Shown in pieces: positions 17,556 through 26,711 of a stretch of 64,000 nt of DNA. A program made the translations under genes and the position numbers. This stretch comes from JAGVSR01 sp964589785. Lineage in GTDB: Bacteria > Pseudomonadota > Alphaproteobacteria > Rhizobiales > Hyphomicrobiaceae. The DNA lies in assembly GCA_964589785.1 (NCBI GenBank), contig CAZPUQ010000008.1, positions 1-64,000 of the forward strand, read 5' to 3'. A model generated the notes under the pieces. The model ran no database searches and was not told where the DNA came from. It saw only the letters and a program-made list of their open reading frames with translations. Within the stretch, counting starts at the first letter, position 1, and the number at the start of each line of letters is the position of its first letter.

Positions 17556-19208
17556 TCACTCGGCCGGCACGGCCACGACGCCGTGGCGCAGCTCGGGAGC
17601 TGCCGCGACGCGCGGCTGATCCTTGAGATCGACCGGCTGGTCGCCGCGGACGGTGCGCCAGACGTTGTAGGCCATCACCACTCCGCCGATGACGAACAGC
17701 GAGCCGCCCGCCGCGCGGATGATGTAGGGCCAGTGCAGCGCCTCCACGGTCTCGATGAACGAGTACTTGAGGAAGCCGAGGTTGTCGTAGGCGCGCCACA
17801 TCAGGCCCTGCGTGATGCCGGCGACCCACATCGACGTGATGTAGAGCACGATGCCGATCGTCGAGAGCCAGAAGTGCCATTCCACCAGCTTGATGGAGTA
17901 GAGGCCCTCACGCTTCCAGAGCCAGGGCACGAGGCAGTAGATGGCGCCGAATGAGACCATGCCGACCCAGCCCAGAGCACCCGAATGCACGTGGCCGACG
18001 GTCCAGTCCGTGTAGTGGGAGAGCGAGTTGACGGCCTTGATCGACATGAGCGGCCCCTCGAACGTCGACATGCCGTAGAAGGCCACCGACACGACGAGCA
18101 GGCGGACGACCGGATCGGTGCGCAGGCGGTCCCACGCGCCCGACAGCGTCATCAGGCCGTTGATCATGCCGCCCCACGACGGCATCCACAGCATGATCGA
18201 GAACGTCATGCCGAGCGTCTGCGCCCACTCCGGCAGCGCGGTGTAGTGCAGGTGGTGAGGGCCGGCCCAGATGTAGAGGAAGATCAGCGACCAGAAGTGC
18301 ACGATCGACAGGCGGTAGGAGTAGATCGGTCGCTCCACCCGTTTCGGCACGAAGTAGTACATGATCCCGAGGAAGCCGGCTGTTAGGAAGAAGCCGACCG
18401 CGTTGTGGCCGTACCACCATTGCGTCATCGCCGCCTGCACGCCGGACATGACCGGATAGCTGTGCGAGCCCGCGAGCGAGACCGGGACACTCAGGTTGTT
18501 GACGATGTGCAGCATCGCAATCGTGACGATGAAGGCGAGATAGAACCAGTTCGCCACGTAGATGTGCGGCTCCTCCCGCTTCCACAGCGTGCCGAGGAAG
18601 ACGAGCAGGTAGGCGACCCAGACGATCGTCAGCCAGAGGTCCACATGCCATTCGGGCTCGGCGTATTCCTTGCCCTGCGTGGAGCCGAGGATGTAGCTCG
18701 TCGCCGCAAGCACGATGAAAAGCTGATAGCCCCAGATGACGAACCAGGGCGTCCACCGACCGGGCATGCGCGCCCGCGACGTGCGCTGGACGACGTAGAA
18801 GGAGGTGGCGAGCAGAACGTTGCCGCCGAACGCGAAGATGACCGCCGAGGTGTGCAGCGGCCGCAGGCGTCCGAAGGTCGTCCAGGGCAGATCGAGGTTC
18901 AGCGCCGGGAAGGCGAGCTGCCAGGCGATGAAGTCGCCCGCGGCGAAGCCGATGACGCCCCAGAACACGGCGGCGAGCGTGGCGACGCGGATCGGACCGT
19001 CGAGGTAGCCCGACCGGTCGTCGCGCCCGTGGGTCAGAATGTAGAAGGCGGCCAGAACGCTGGCGAGTGCCAGAAACGCGCCGTGCAGGTTCATCACCGG
19101 ATCGACGCCTTGCAGGGCCAGGTAGACGCCCACGGCTGCGAAAACGACCGCGCTGCCCAGAGCGAGCGCGTTACTCAATGCCGACCTGTCGGCTGCGGTA
19201 TCTGGCAC
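17556..19208 (-). CDS. ccoN: cbb3-type cytochrome c oxidase subunit I (CcoN)
   Basis: Catalytic haem-copper subunit of the high-affinity terminal oxidase. 550 residues with about twelve membrane helices. Conserved stretches include WWYGHNAVGFFLTAGFLG (haem/copper histidine), VHFWSLIFLYIWAGPHHLHY (Cu-B histidine pair) and DWTVGHVHSGALGWVGM (haem ligands). The start is a GTG at 19208 with GGAGGGGAGA just upstream. First gene of ccoNOQP-GHIS; an Fnr/FixK-type box lies about 100 bases upstream. Confidence 0.95.
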   Translation of the reverse strand: MPDTAADRSALSNALALGSAVVFAAVGVYLALQGVDPVMNLHGAFLALASVLAAFYILTHGRDDRSGYLDGPIRVATLAAVFWGVIGFAAGDFIAWQLAFPALNLDLPWTTFGRLRPLHTSAVIFAFGGNVLLATSFYVVQRTSRARMPGRWTPWFVIWGYQLFIVLAATSYILGSTQGKEYAEPEWHVDLWLTIVWVAYLLVFLGTLWKREEPHIYVANWFYLAFIVTIAMLHIVNNLSVPVSLAGSHSYPVMSGVQAAMTQWWYGHNAVGFFLTAGFLGIMYYFVPKRVERPIYSYRLSIVHFWSLIFLYIWAGPHHLHYTALPEWAQTLGMTFSIMLWMPSWGGMINGLMTLSGAWDRLRTDPVVRLLVVSVAFYGMSTFEGPLMSIKAVNSLSHYTDWTVGHVHSGALGWVGMVSFGAIYCLVPWLWKREGLYSIKLVEWHFWLSTIGIVLYITSMWVAGITQGLMWRAYDNLGFLKYSFIETVEALHWPYIIRAAGGSLFVIGGVVMAYNVWRTVRGDQPVDLKDQPRVAAAPELRHGVVAVPAE

Positions 19209-19303
19209 GTTCTCCCCTCCTCACATTGGTTGCCGCGTGCAGCGCATTTTGAGGCTCGCACGGCGGGCGATCATCTCATTCCAGCATACGCACGAGTTCA
19301 GCG

Positions 19304-19317
19304 TTGACGTGGATCAA
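19304..19317. promoter_or_regulatory. Fnr/FixK-type anaerobox between ccoN and hemerythrin-hemN
   Basis: TTGAC-GTGG-ATCAA matches the Crp/Fnr-family consensus TTGAY-N4-RTCAA. Its centre (19310.5) is about 102 bases from the ccoN GTG and about 90 from the ATG at 19401 on the other side. If it acts at -41.5, both transcripts would have leaders of 50-60 bases. One palindromic site could therefore activate the oxidase operon and the hemerythrin-hemN operon together under low oxygen. Which regulator binds it is not encoded here. Confidence 0.85.
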
Positions 19318-19400
19318 GGACTTGCAGCGCCACACCGGTTGTCATCGTCGCACCGGAGCCGCCAGTGCCATGCTCCCGAGACGCTGCGGGGCCAGTCCAA

Positions 19401-20084
19401 ATGACCCAAAAGACTGATTTTCCACCACGCCCTGACGCAATGGGCACGACGGGCGCGGTCTGCCGGACGCCGGACCCTATTGGATTAATCGCGGAAGAGC
19501 ATGCGCTCCAGCGCGAACTCTGCGATTTGCTCGAGGCGCTGGCGGACGGATTGCCGCATTGCTTCGACAAGGCATTGGCCGTGATCGCCGTGTCGATCCT
19601 CGAAGGCAGCGTGCCGCGTCACATGCGGCTCGAGGAGGAGGCGCTGTTTCCGCTGCTGCGCGAGCGGGTGGCCAACGAGGACCCGCTGCACGCCGCGATC
19701 GCCTGCCTCGAGGAGGAGCATGAGCGCGACGCGGCCGCGCTGCTGGAGCTGTCGGACGCCTTGAAGACGGCGGCCTCCGAAGGGCTCGTCGCCAATCCGG
19801 ACATGATGGGCTACATGCTGCGCGGCTACTTCGAGGGTCAACGCCGGCATATTGCCTGGGAGGACCGCGTGGTGCTGCCCGTGGCCCGCGCCGTCCTGAC
19901 CGAAGAGGACCTCTCGGCGGTGCAGGACTGGATCATGGCGAGCGATCATCCGCGCTGCAGCCGGCAATCGGTGCTGGCGATCCGCAATGCACGTTCGACG
20001 CGGGCGCTGTGCAGCGAATGCATGAGCGCAGCCGAGTCCAACGTCGTGCCCTTCACCAGCAAGACCACGGCAGGAAGCTCATGA
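19401..20084 (+). CDS. Hemerythrin HHE domain protein
   Basis: Predicted di-iron protein, 227 residues. The HHE-type helical bundle is visible as EEHALQRELCDLLEAL, then RHMRLEEEALFPLL, AIACLEEEHERDAAAL and RRHIAWEDRVVLPVA, giving spaced His/Glu ligands. A cysteine-containing tail (CSECMSAAESN) follows. It is coupled to hemN by an ATGA overlap and is divergent from ccoN behind the shared anaerobox. This suggests a role in sensing or buffering oxygen or nitric oxide, or in iron handling, under microaerobic conditions. The start could also be the GTG at 19365 or the ATG at 19440. Confidence 0.82.
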   Translation: MTQKTDFPPRPDAMGTTGAVCRTPDPIGLIAEEHALQRELCDLLEALADGLPHCFDKALAVIAVSILEGSVPRHMRLEEEALFPLLRERVANEDPLHAAIACLEEEHERDAAALLELSDALKTAASEGLVANPDMMGYMLRGYFEGQRRHIAWEDRVVLPVARAVLTEEDLSAVQDWIMASDHPRCSRQSVLAIRNARSTRALCSECMSAAESNVVPFTSKTTAGSS

Positions 20085-21418
20085 CGACCGATCTCGTCCG
20101 GCGCATGTCGGCGCCCGTGCCCCGCTATACGAGCTACCCCACCGCGCCGCACTTCTCGTCGAAGGTCGGAGCCATGGAGTTTGGAGAGGGCCTGCGCCGC
20201 CTCAAGCCTTCGCAGGCCCTGTCCCTCTACGTCCACATTCCCTTCTGCGCGGAGATGTGCTGGTACTGCGGCTGCAATACCAAGGCGACGCGCAACACCA
20301 ACACCATCCAGAACTACCTCGATCACCTCAAGACCGAGATCCTGATGGTGGCGGCGCTGATCCCGGGCGACCGGCCGCTGACGCACGTTCACTGGGGCGG
20401 CGGCTCGCCCAACAGCCTGTCCCCGGACCAGATCCGCATCCTGGCAAAATCCCTCAAGGACGCCTTCCACATTGGGCCTCAGACCGAGTTCGCCGTCGAG
20501 ATCGATCCGCGCTGGCTCGACGACGAGCAGATCCGGGCGTTTGCGGAGTCGGGCGTCAACCGTGTCTCGATCGGCGTCCAGGATTTCAATCCGAAGGTGC
20601 AGGCGGCGATCAACCGGCACCAGTCGGTCGAGCTGACGCGGCGGGCGGTGGACGGCTTCCGCGCGGCCGGCGTCAAGGGCATCAACATCGACCTCGTCTA
20701 CGGCCTGCCGCATCAGACGCGCGAGAGCGTGGAGAACACCATCCGCGAAGTCATCAAGCTCAGTCCGGACCGTATCGCCCTCTTCGGCTATGCGCACCTG
20801 CCGTCGCGGGCCCGGCACCAGAGAATGATCGACGAACACACGCTGCCCGACAGCATCGAGCGCTTTGCCCAGTCGCGGGCCGCCGAGCGGCTGCTGATCG
20901 AGGCCGGCTACGTGGCGGTCGGGCTCGACCACTTCGCGCGTCCCGACGACCGGCTGGCGTCCGGCAACATCAAGCGCAACTTCCAGGGCTATACGACCGA
21001 CTCCGCGGAAGCTCTGATCGGCATCGGCGCCTCGTCGATCTCGCAGCTTCCGAGCGGCTACTACCAGAATGCGGTGCCGCGCGCCGATTACGAGCGCCGG
21101 GTGAAGGATACCGGCCTTGCCACCGTGAAAGGCATTCTTCTGTCTGACGACGACCGCATGCGTGCCAGCGTCATCGAGCGGCTGATGTGCGATTTCGAGT
21201 TCTCGGGCTCCTCGCTGCAACGGACCTTCGGCGAGCGCGCCCGGCCCATCATTGCGGAGGCCGAGCAGCTCGTCGCCTCCGATCACGAAGGCCTCGTCGA
21301 AAAGACCACCGACGGCTTCCGCGTGACGCCGCGCGGCCAGCCGTTCGTGCGCGCCATTGCCTCGTGCTTCGACGCCTATCTGGACCGGGGCGATGCCCGG
21401 TATTCGGCGGGCGTGTAA
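20081..21418 (+). CDS. hemN: Oxygen-independent coproporphyrinogen III oxidase HemN (radical SAM)
   Basis: Anaerobic step from coproporphyrinogen III to protoporphyrinogen IX. 445 residues. The radical SAM cluster motif is Cys56-x3-Cys60-x2-Cys63 plus Cys65 in FCAEMCWYCGC. Typical HemN features are HWGGGSPNSLSPDQI, EIDPRWLDDEQI, GVNRVSIGVQDFNP and VYGLPHQTRESVENT. The C-terminal HemN domain is complete. Its ATG overlaps the hemerythrin stop. Co-regulation with cbb3 oxidase through the upstream box fits haem supply under low oxygen. Confidence 0.95.
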   Translation: MTTDLVRRMSAPVPRYTSYPTAPHFSSKVGAMEFGEGLRRLKPSQALSLYVHIPFCAEMCWYCGCNTKATRNTNTIQNYLDHLKTEILMVAALIPGDRPLTHVHWGGGSPNSLSPDQIRILAKSLKDAFHIGPQTEFAVEIDPRWLDDEQIRAFAESGVNRVSIGVQDFNPKVQAAINRHQSVELTRRAVDGFRAAGVKGINIDLVYGLPHQTRESVENTIREVIKLSPDRIALFGYAHLPSRARHQRMIDEHTLPDSIERFAQSRAAERLLIEAGYVAVGLDHFARPDDRLASGNIKRNFQGYTTDSAEALIGIGASSISQLPSGYYQNAVPRADYERRVKDTGLATVKGILLSDDDRMRASVIERLMCDFEFSGSSLQRTFGERARPIIAEAEQLVASDHEGLVEKTTDGFRVTPRGQPFVRAIASCFDAYLDRGDARYSAGV

Positions 21419-21477
21419 GGAAGCCCGCAGGCACATGCCGGACAATAAGGGCCGGCCGCGACCACCCTTTGCCGTGT

Positions 21478-22476
21478 TCAGAACATCGCGGCGTGGACCT
21501 TGTCCGGCGGCGCGTGGCCGTCGAGGAACGCCTTCACATTGATGATCACCTTCTCGCCCATCTCGATGCGGCCCTCGATCGTCGCCGAGCTCATGTGCGG
21601 CAGGGCGACCACCCGGTCGGACGCCAGCAGCTTGGGGTTGATCGCGGGCTCGTGCTCGAACACGTCGAGGCCTGCGCCCGCGATCGAGCCGGCCTCGATC
21701 ATGCGCGCCAGCTCGTTCTCGTCGATCACCTCGCCGCGTGCGGTGTTGACGATGTAGGCGGTCGGCTTCAGGAGCTTCAGCCGGCGGGCCGAGAGGAGAT
21801 GGTACGTCGCCGGCGTGTGCGGGCAGTTGACCGAGACGATGTCCATGCGGATCAGCATCTGATCGAGGCTTTCCCAGTAGGTTGCCTCCAGCTCCTGCTC
21901 GAGCTCGGCGGAGACGCGCTTGCGGTTGTGGTAATGGATCTGCAGCCCGAACGCCTTGGCGCGCTGCGCGACCGCCGTTCCGATGCGGCCCATGCCGATA
22001 ATGCCGAGACGCTTGCCGTAGATGCGGTGGCCGAGCATCCAGGTCGGCGACCAGCCGGGCCAGCTCGACTTGGCATCCTTCAGATAGGCCGCACCCTCCG
22101 CCACACGGCGCGGCACCGCGAGGATCAGCGCCATGGTCATGTCGGCGGTATCCTCCGTCAGCACGCCCGGCGTGTTGGTGACGGCAATCGCACGGTTGCG
22201 CGCAGTGTCGAGGTCGATGTTGTCGACGCCGGTGCCGAAATTGGCGATGAGGCGCAGTTGCGGTCCGGCCTGCGAGATCACGCTGCGGTCGATCCGGTCG
22301 GTCACGGTCGGCACGATCACGTCGGCGATCTTGGCCGCGTCCACGAGCTCGGCATGCGTCATGGGGTGATCGTCGACGTTGAGGCGCGCGTCGAACAGCT
22401 CCCGCATGCGCGTCTCGACGATGTCGGGCAGCTTGCGCGTGACGATGACGATGGGCTTCCTGGTGCTTGCGGGCAT
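21478..22476 (-). CDS. D-isomer specific 2-hydroxyacid dehydrogenase (glyoxylate/hydroxypyruvate reductase type)
   Basis: NAD(P)-dependent reductase, 332 residues. Rossmann motif GIIGMGRIGTAVAQR, substrate/active-site segments ANFGTGVDNID, NTARGEVIDENEL (Arg) and the HMSSAT histidine region near the C-terminus are visible. It resembles the GyaR/GhrB group that reduces glyoxylate or hydroxypyruvate; the true substrate cannot be fixed from sequence. The ATG at 22476 starts the family-typical N-terminus (KPIVIVTRKLPD). The open frame extends further upstream without similarity. It converges on hemN, with a 59-base gap that holds no clear terminator. Confidence 0.85.
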   Translation of the reverse strand: MPASTRKPIVIVTRKLPDIVETRMRELFDARLNVDDHPMTHAELVDAAKIADVIVPTVTDRIDRSVISQAGPQLRLIANFGTGVDNIDLDTARNRAIAVTNTPGVLTEDTADMTMALILAVPRRVAEGAAYLKDAKSSWPGWSPTWMLGHRIYGKRLGIIGMGRIGTAVAQRAKAFGLQIHYHNRKRVSAELEQELEATYWESLDQMLIRMDIVSVNCPHTPATYHLLSARRLKLLKPTAYIVNTARGEVIDENELARMIEAGSIAGAGLDVFEHEPAINPKLLASDRVVALPHMSSATIEGRIEMGEKVIINVKAFLDGHAPPDKVHAAMF

Positions 22477-22724
22477 GAACCTATCCGTGGCCTTGGCGGG
22501 TCCAAGGGGCCATCGCCGCCCGCTGCCCGGCCGGTGGCCGGTCTCACCCTGCAGGTCGGTGCTGGTCCCTCGTCGAGCTTCCGTGTCTAACAGAAGGATG
22601 ATGGGAAAACAAAGCGCTCCGCTGATCGGGCCCCGCATGCGCCCGGCGTCCGCCGGAGCCGCCAACGGCCTTGCGTCCGCCACAGGCCTGTGGTCAACCG
22701 CCAGCAGACGAGGGAGGGCGCGAC

Positions 22725-23285
22725 GTGAAGCGGATCGTGACGAGGGGACGCCGCCGGGCGGGCCGGATCGTGGCGCTGATCGCCGCGGCGTGCGCGGCCA
22801 CCGCGGCCCTTGCCCAGCAGCCGGCCCCCGAGAAGGGCGCTGTCAGCGGTCTACCGATTCCGCGCTTCGTCAGTCTCAAGTCCGACGAGGTGAACCTGCG
22901 CACGGGACCCGGCAAGGACTATCCGACGCAGTGGGTCTTCCGCCGCGCTGGACTGCCGGTGGAGGTCCTGAAGGAGTTCGAGGGCTGGCGGGAGGTCCGC
23001 GACGCGGAAGGCGTGACCGGCTGGGTCAGCCAGACGCTGCTCTCCGGCCGGCGCACGGCGCTGGTGCTGCCGTGGGAATCGAAACCCGACACGCCGCCGC
23101 CGAAGCTCGAGCTTCGGGAGGACGATAGCGAGACCGCCCGGCCCACCGCGCTCATTGAGGCCGGCGTGATCGCCAACCTGCAGAGCTGCGACAGCCGCTG
23201 GTGCTACGTGACGGTGGAAACGTTCCGCGGCTACGTCGAGCAGAGCAAGCTCTGGGGCATCTATCCGGGCGAGGTCATCAGATAG
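22725..23285 (+). CDS. Secreted SH3-domain protein
   Basis: Exported protein of 186 residues. It has a signal peptide (IVALIAAACAATAALAQ), then two bacterial SH3-like segments: SDEVNLRTGPGKDYPTQWVF to GVTGWVSQTLLSG (about residues 50-105), and a second with LQSCDSRWCYVTVETFRGYVEQSKLWGI, quoted in part as CDSRWCYVTVETFRGYV. Two cysteines in the second repeat could form a disulfide. The GTG start at 22725 has GAGGGAGGG upstream. SH3b domains of this type usually bind peptidoglycan or metals, but no catalytic domain is attached. It is divergent from the dehydrogenase gene. Confidence 0.8.
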   Translation: MKRIVTRGRRRAGRIVALIAAACAATAALAQQPAPEKGAVSGLPIPRFVSLKSDEVNLRTGPGKDYPTQWVFRRAGLPVEVLKEFEGWREVRDAEGVTGWVSQTLLSGRRTALVLPWESKPDTPPPKLELREDDSETARPTALIEAGVIANLQSCDSRWCYVTVETFRGYVEQSKLWGIYPGEVIR

Positions 23286-23482
23286 CCGATGCGGCACCCT
23301 GCAACAGGCGCAAGCGCATCACCGTCGGCACCGGTCCGCGGTAGCGCAGCCCGTTGCGGTAATCCCCCCTCACGTCATGGCCGGGTTCAACCCGGCTATC
23401 CAGGGCTGCTTGCTGCGTACGTCAGGGCGTCCGTCAGCGCAAACGTCCGGGCCCACCGGCCAGGCTGATGTGAGCGGGTCCC

Positions 23483-24391
23483 ATGAGCAGCGCGCCGGTC
23501 TTTCGCTTCGCGCCGAGCCCAAACGGTGAGCTCCACCTCGGCCACGCGCTGTCGGCTCTCACCGGCTACGAGATGGCGCGCCGCCTCGGCGGGCGGTTTC
23601 TCGTCCGCATCGAGGACATCGACACCGAGCGGTCCCGCGAGGAGCATGTCCGCCAGATCCTCGACGATCTCAACTGGCTCGGGCTCCAATGGGAGGAGCC
23701 GGTGTTGCGCCAGTCAGCGCGCTTTCCCGTCTACGCAGAGGCGGCGCGCGGCCTCCTGGCACGCGGCCTGCTATATCCCTGCTTTGCGACGCGGAGCGAG
23801 ATCGAGCGCGCGGCGGCGGCCGATCCGATCGGCACCGATCCCGATGGAGCCCCGCGCTACCCCGGCCTCTGCCGCGGGCTCGGTGCGGCCGAGATCGCCC
23901 GGCGAACGGCGTCAGGCGAGCCATTCTGCCTGCGCCTCGACATGGCCCGCGCCATCGCCGAGGCCGATCGCCTGACGGGCGGCGTTCCGCTCGTGTTCAC
24001 GGAGATCGACGAGGCGGGGGTGCCGTCGCGCGTTGTCGCCGCCGACCCGGCGCGTTGGGGCGATGCCGTGCTCGTGCGCAAGGACACGCCGGCCAGCTAT
24101 CACCTCGCCGTCGTCATCGACGATGCGGCCCAGGCGGTGACGCATGTCACGCGTGGCCAGGACCTCTTTGCGGCGACCGGCCTGCACCGGCTGCTGCAGG
24201 TTCTGCTGGCGCTTCCCGCCCCGGTCTATCTCCACCACCGGCTCATCTGCGATGCCGAGGGGCGCAAGCTCGCCAAAAGCCTCCGCGATACCTCGCTGCG
24301 TGCGCTGCGGGCGGAGGGACTGTCGCCGGCGGACGTCCGCCGGCTGGCAGGGCTGCGGCGTTGCGAAGTTGCCACGGGAGAAGGCAATTGA
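23483..24391 (+). CDS. gluQRS: Glutamyl-Q tRNA(Asp) synthetase
   Basis: Attaches glutamate to queuosine in the wobble position of tRNA-Asp. 302 residues, a GluRS catalytic core without the anticodon-binding domain. The HIGH-like motif is ELHLGHALSAL and the KMSKS-like motif is KLAKSLRDTSL. A zinc site may involve the cysteines at LLYPCFATRSE and YPGLCRGLG. It pairs functionally with queG, which completes queuosine elsewhere in this window. No operon partner is evident; 197 bases upstream are without a gene. Confidence 0.9.
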   Translation: MSSAPVFRFAPSPNGELHLGHALSALTGYEMARRLGGRFLVRIEDIDTERSREEHVRQILDDLNWLGLQWEEPVLRQSARFPVYAEAARGLLARGLLYPCFATRSEIERAAAADPIGTDPDGAPRYPGLCRGLGAAEIARRTASGEPFCLRLDMARAIAEADRLTGGVPLVFTEIDEAGVPSRVVAADPARWGDAVLVRKDTPASYHLAVVIDDAAQAVTHVTRGQDLFAATGLHRLLQVLLALPAPVYLHHRLICDAEGRKLAKSLRDTSLRALRAEGLSPADVRRLAGLRRCEVATGEGN

Positions 24392-24499
24392 CCTTTGCCG
24401 AAGGTCGGCCGCTTTTCGATGGTTCGACAGAGTCTTGCACGATAGAGTGAAGGCCTCGACCACGGGGATTCGGGGGCGCGCGCACGCGGGGCGGACGGC

Positions 24500-26011
24500 G
24501 TGAAGAGACAGAGAAAACCGAAATCCGGTTCGCACAAGGCCGCGGCTGCCGTCGGGCCACGGGCGGAGCGCGGCCGGCCCGATGCCCCCGCCCGCAAGCC
24601 CACAACCAGACTCACCCCGAAGCGTCAACCAGCCCCGCGTCCGAAGGCGGCCCGACCGGCTGTCTGGCCCGCCGTGAGACCGTCAGCGGCCGCACGGCTA
24701 CGGAGCGCCTGGTATCGCTTCGCGGCCAGCCGCTCGGCTCAAACTGATGCCGCCATGCTCGCCCTGCCGGTCGTGCTGATGGCGTTGACGATCGGCGTGG
24801 CCCAGTGGGCCCGGACCCCTCCCGACGACGACAGGCCGTTCACCGCCGGGCTGACGCAGGGGTCGAACCGGGCCTTGATCGGTTTGCCCCGGACGGCGGC
24901 TCGCCTCTCTGCCGTCAGCGGGCCGGGCGAGCGCGTGGCGGTCTCCCTCCCGGCGGCGGCACCGGTGCCGGCGCACGCCCTTGCCGCCACGGACGTCGCA
25001 ACGGCGGCACCGGACGACAGCGCCGCAACCACCACGCCGCGCGCCGCCGCCGTCTCGGCGGCCGAGGCTCCTTCGATGCAGGCGATGCCGTCGCTGCGCC
25101 GGCCCGAACTGCTGCCCCTCGGCGCGCCACAGCCCGTCGACGTAGCCCTCCTGCCGCCAGGCGGCGTTTCGGCCACTCCGGCGCCACCCGGACCGGCTGC
25201 TGCCGTCGAAGCCCAGCCCACCGACGAGCCCGCAACCGACCGCGGCCCCGAGATCGCCGTGCCCGCGCAAGCGCCGACGGACACCCGCCTGGCGCTCGAT
25301 GCGGAGAGCCAGTGCCGGCTCGCGCCCGAGGCGCCCCGGTCGGTCGCCGTCCGCCGCGACTGGGCGCCGGGAGACGGGGAGGCGTTCGGCCTCGCGCTGG
25401 CCGCGGCCGCCCGCGAGCAGCTCGACGACTTCGTCATCTACAATGACCGCTATACGCGTCTCAGGTATCCGATGGGCGACGTGCACCCGATGTACGGCGT
25501 CTGCACCGACGTCGTCATCCGCGCCTACCGCGTCCTCGGATTGGACCTGCAGGCGCTCGTCCAGCAGACCCGGACCGGCTCGGGCGATCCGAACATCGAT
25601 CACCGCCGGGTCGATACATTGCGGAAATTCTTTGCCCGTTTTGGAGAAAATCTCCCGATTTCGACTTTCGCGGAGGATTTCCGCCCCGGGGACATTGTCA
25701 CCTATTGGCGCCCGCAAAACCGCCATTCCCGAACACATATTGCGATTGTTTCCGACGCGATCGGGCCGTCGGGCCGTCCGCTCATCATTCATAACCGGGG
25801 CTGGGGCCCCCAGCAGGAAGATGCCCTATTTGTCGATCAGATCACGGGCCATTATCGCTTCGCAGGCTTTAAGACGGCCGCATCCGATGCTGGTCCCGCC
25901 AGCGACACCGGCGGCCGAGGCGGCCCGCCGTCGCGTGCGAGGCTGCCGGCAAAGCCTGTCATTCAAACGGGCCTCTCCGTCGAGCCGGCGGTACCGCGCA
26001 CGTCTCCCTAA
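24500..26011 (+). CDS. DUF1287 protein with N-terminal membrane anchor and Pro/Ala linker
   Basis: 503 residues from a GTG. The N-terminus is basic, with one membrane helix (MLALPVVLMALTIGVAQW) at about residues 85-102. A low-complexity Pro/Ala/Val linker runs to about residue 270, followed by a DUF1287 (YijF-like) domain: DDFVIYNDRYTRLRYPMGDV, VCTDVVIRAYR, PGDIVTYWRP, RTHIAIVSD and IHNRGWGPQQED. The Cys-His arrangement resembles a hydrolase of the NlpC/P60 type, but no activity is proven for the family. The last 400 coding bases and the 200 bases after them are visibly less GC-rich than the surroundings. An intrinsic terminator follows at 26042. Confidence 0.75.
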   Translation: MKRQRKPKSGSHKAAAAVGPRAERGRPDAPARKPTTRLTPKRQPAPRPKAARPAVWPAVRPSAAARLRSAWYRFAASRSAQTDAAMLALPVVLMALTIGVAQWARTPPDDDRPFTAGLTQGSNRALIGLPRTAARLSAVSGPGERVAVSLPAAAPVPAHALAATDVATAAPDDSAATTTPRAAAVSAAEAPSMQAMPSLRRPELLPLGAPQPVDVALLPPGGVSATPAPPGPAAAVEAQPTDEPATDRGPEIAVPAQAPTDTRLALDAESQCRLAPEAPRSVAVRRDWAPGDGEAFGLALAAAAREQLDDFVIYNDRYTRLRYPMGDVHPMYGVCTDVVIRAYRVLGLDLQALVQQTRTGSGDPNIDHRRVDTLRKFFARFGENLPISTFAEDFRPGDIVTYWRPQNRHSRTHIAIVSDAIGPSGRPLIIHNRGWGPQQEDALFVDQITGHYRFAGFKTAASDAGPASDTGGRGGPPSRARLPAKPVIQTGLSVEPAVPRTSP

Positions 26012-26041
26012 GCAAACGGCTTAACAGCGGGCCAAAAGACG

Positions 26042-26062
26042 GGGCGCAATCGCCCGGTTTTT
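26042..26062 (+). terminator. Intrinsic terminator after the DUF1287 gene
   Basis: GGGCG (26042-26046) and CGCCC (26051-26055) form a hairpin with a CAAT loop, followed after GG by a five-T run at 26058-26062. It lies 31 bases after the stop codon. Confidence 0.7.
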
Positions 26063-26245
26063 CGATTGGTCCTGACATTCTTAAGAAAAACAGCAATTCC
26101 GAGCCTAAAAAGGCTTGTGGAAAATATCGAATAGCGCGATTTTAGGCTTTACACCCGATCCGCAACCGGCCCGCCCGAGCCGGTGTTCAACCATGCCTTG
26201 CCAAAGCAAGGCGGGTGCGATCGTTTTCGCTCAATCCCGGACGCC

Positions 26246-26626
26246 ATGCCAGAGCCGTTCCATTCGACGACCCGCTGGGCCACGGCCGCGAAGTCTCTGC
26301 GTCGGTGCGGAGGCCTGCTGCGCGCCGGGCGGCGTCCTCCGCCCCCCATCCCTGTGTTGCCGCTGCCCCCGCGCCTGACGGCCGGCGAGCAGTGGGACCG
26401 CGTCACCGGCATCCTGCTCGACGCCCAGGGCCGCGCCGGCCGGGTGGTCGACGTCCAGCGCCGTGCGGCGGCGCAGCTCGACGCGGCTACGTATGGCCTG
26501 CAGCGCCTGCGCGAGGAGATTGCTCCGGCCATGATCTTCATGCACCCGCGGCCGGCGCCCGCGCCGCCGACGCCAACGGCGTTCAAGCGCGACCAGTTCC
26601 GCCGCTGCGAGCCCATCGCCGCCTGA
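26246..26626 (+). CDS. Small hypothetical protein
   Basis: 126 residues from the ATG at 26246 (MPEPFHSTTRW). An earlier ATG at 26183 in the same frame is possible. There is a Pro-rich segment (RRPPPPIPVLPLPPRL), then a helical part (GILLDAQGRAGRVVDVQRRAA and QLDAATYGLQRLREEI, the former quoted in part) and a second Pro-rich tail. Codon usage with GC-rich third positions supports a real gene. I do not recognise a family. It precedes rsmI by 85 bases on the same strand. Confidence 0.45.
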   Translation: MPEPFHSTTRWATAAKSLRRCGGLLRAGRRPPPPIPVLPLPPRLTAGEQWDRVTGILLDAQGRAGRVVDVQRRAAAQLDAATYGLQRLREEIAPAMIFMHPRPAPAPPTPTAFKRDQFRRCEPIAA

Positions 26627-26711
26627 ACAGTTCCCGCCCCGCGCACTCTGGCTCTTTGCCTCGGGACGCGCGACATAGGGGGACAGCGCGCGGGCGAAAG
26701 GGCGAGCGGGA

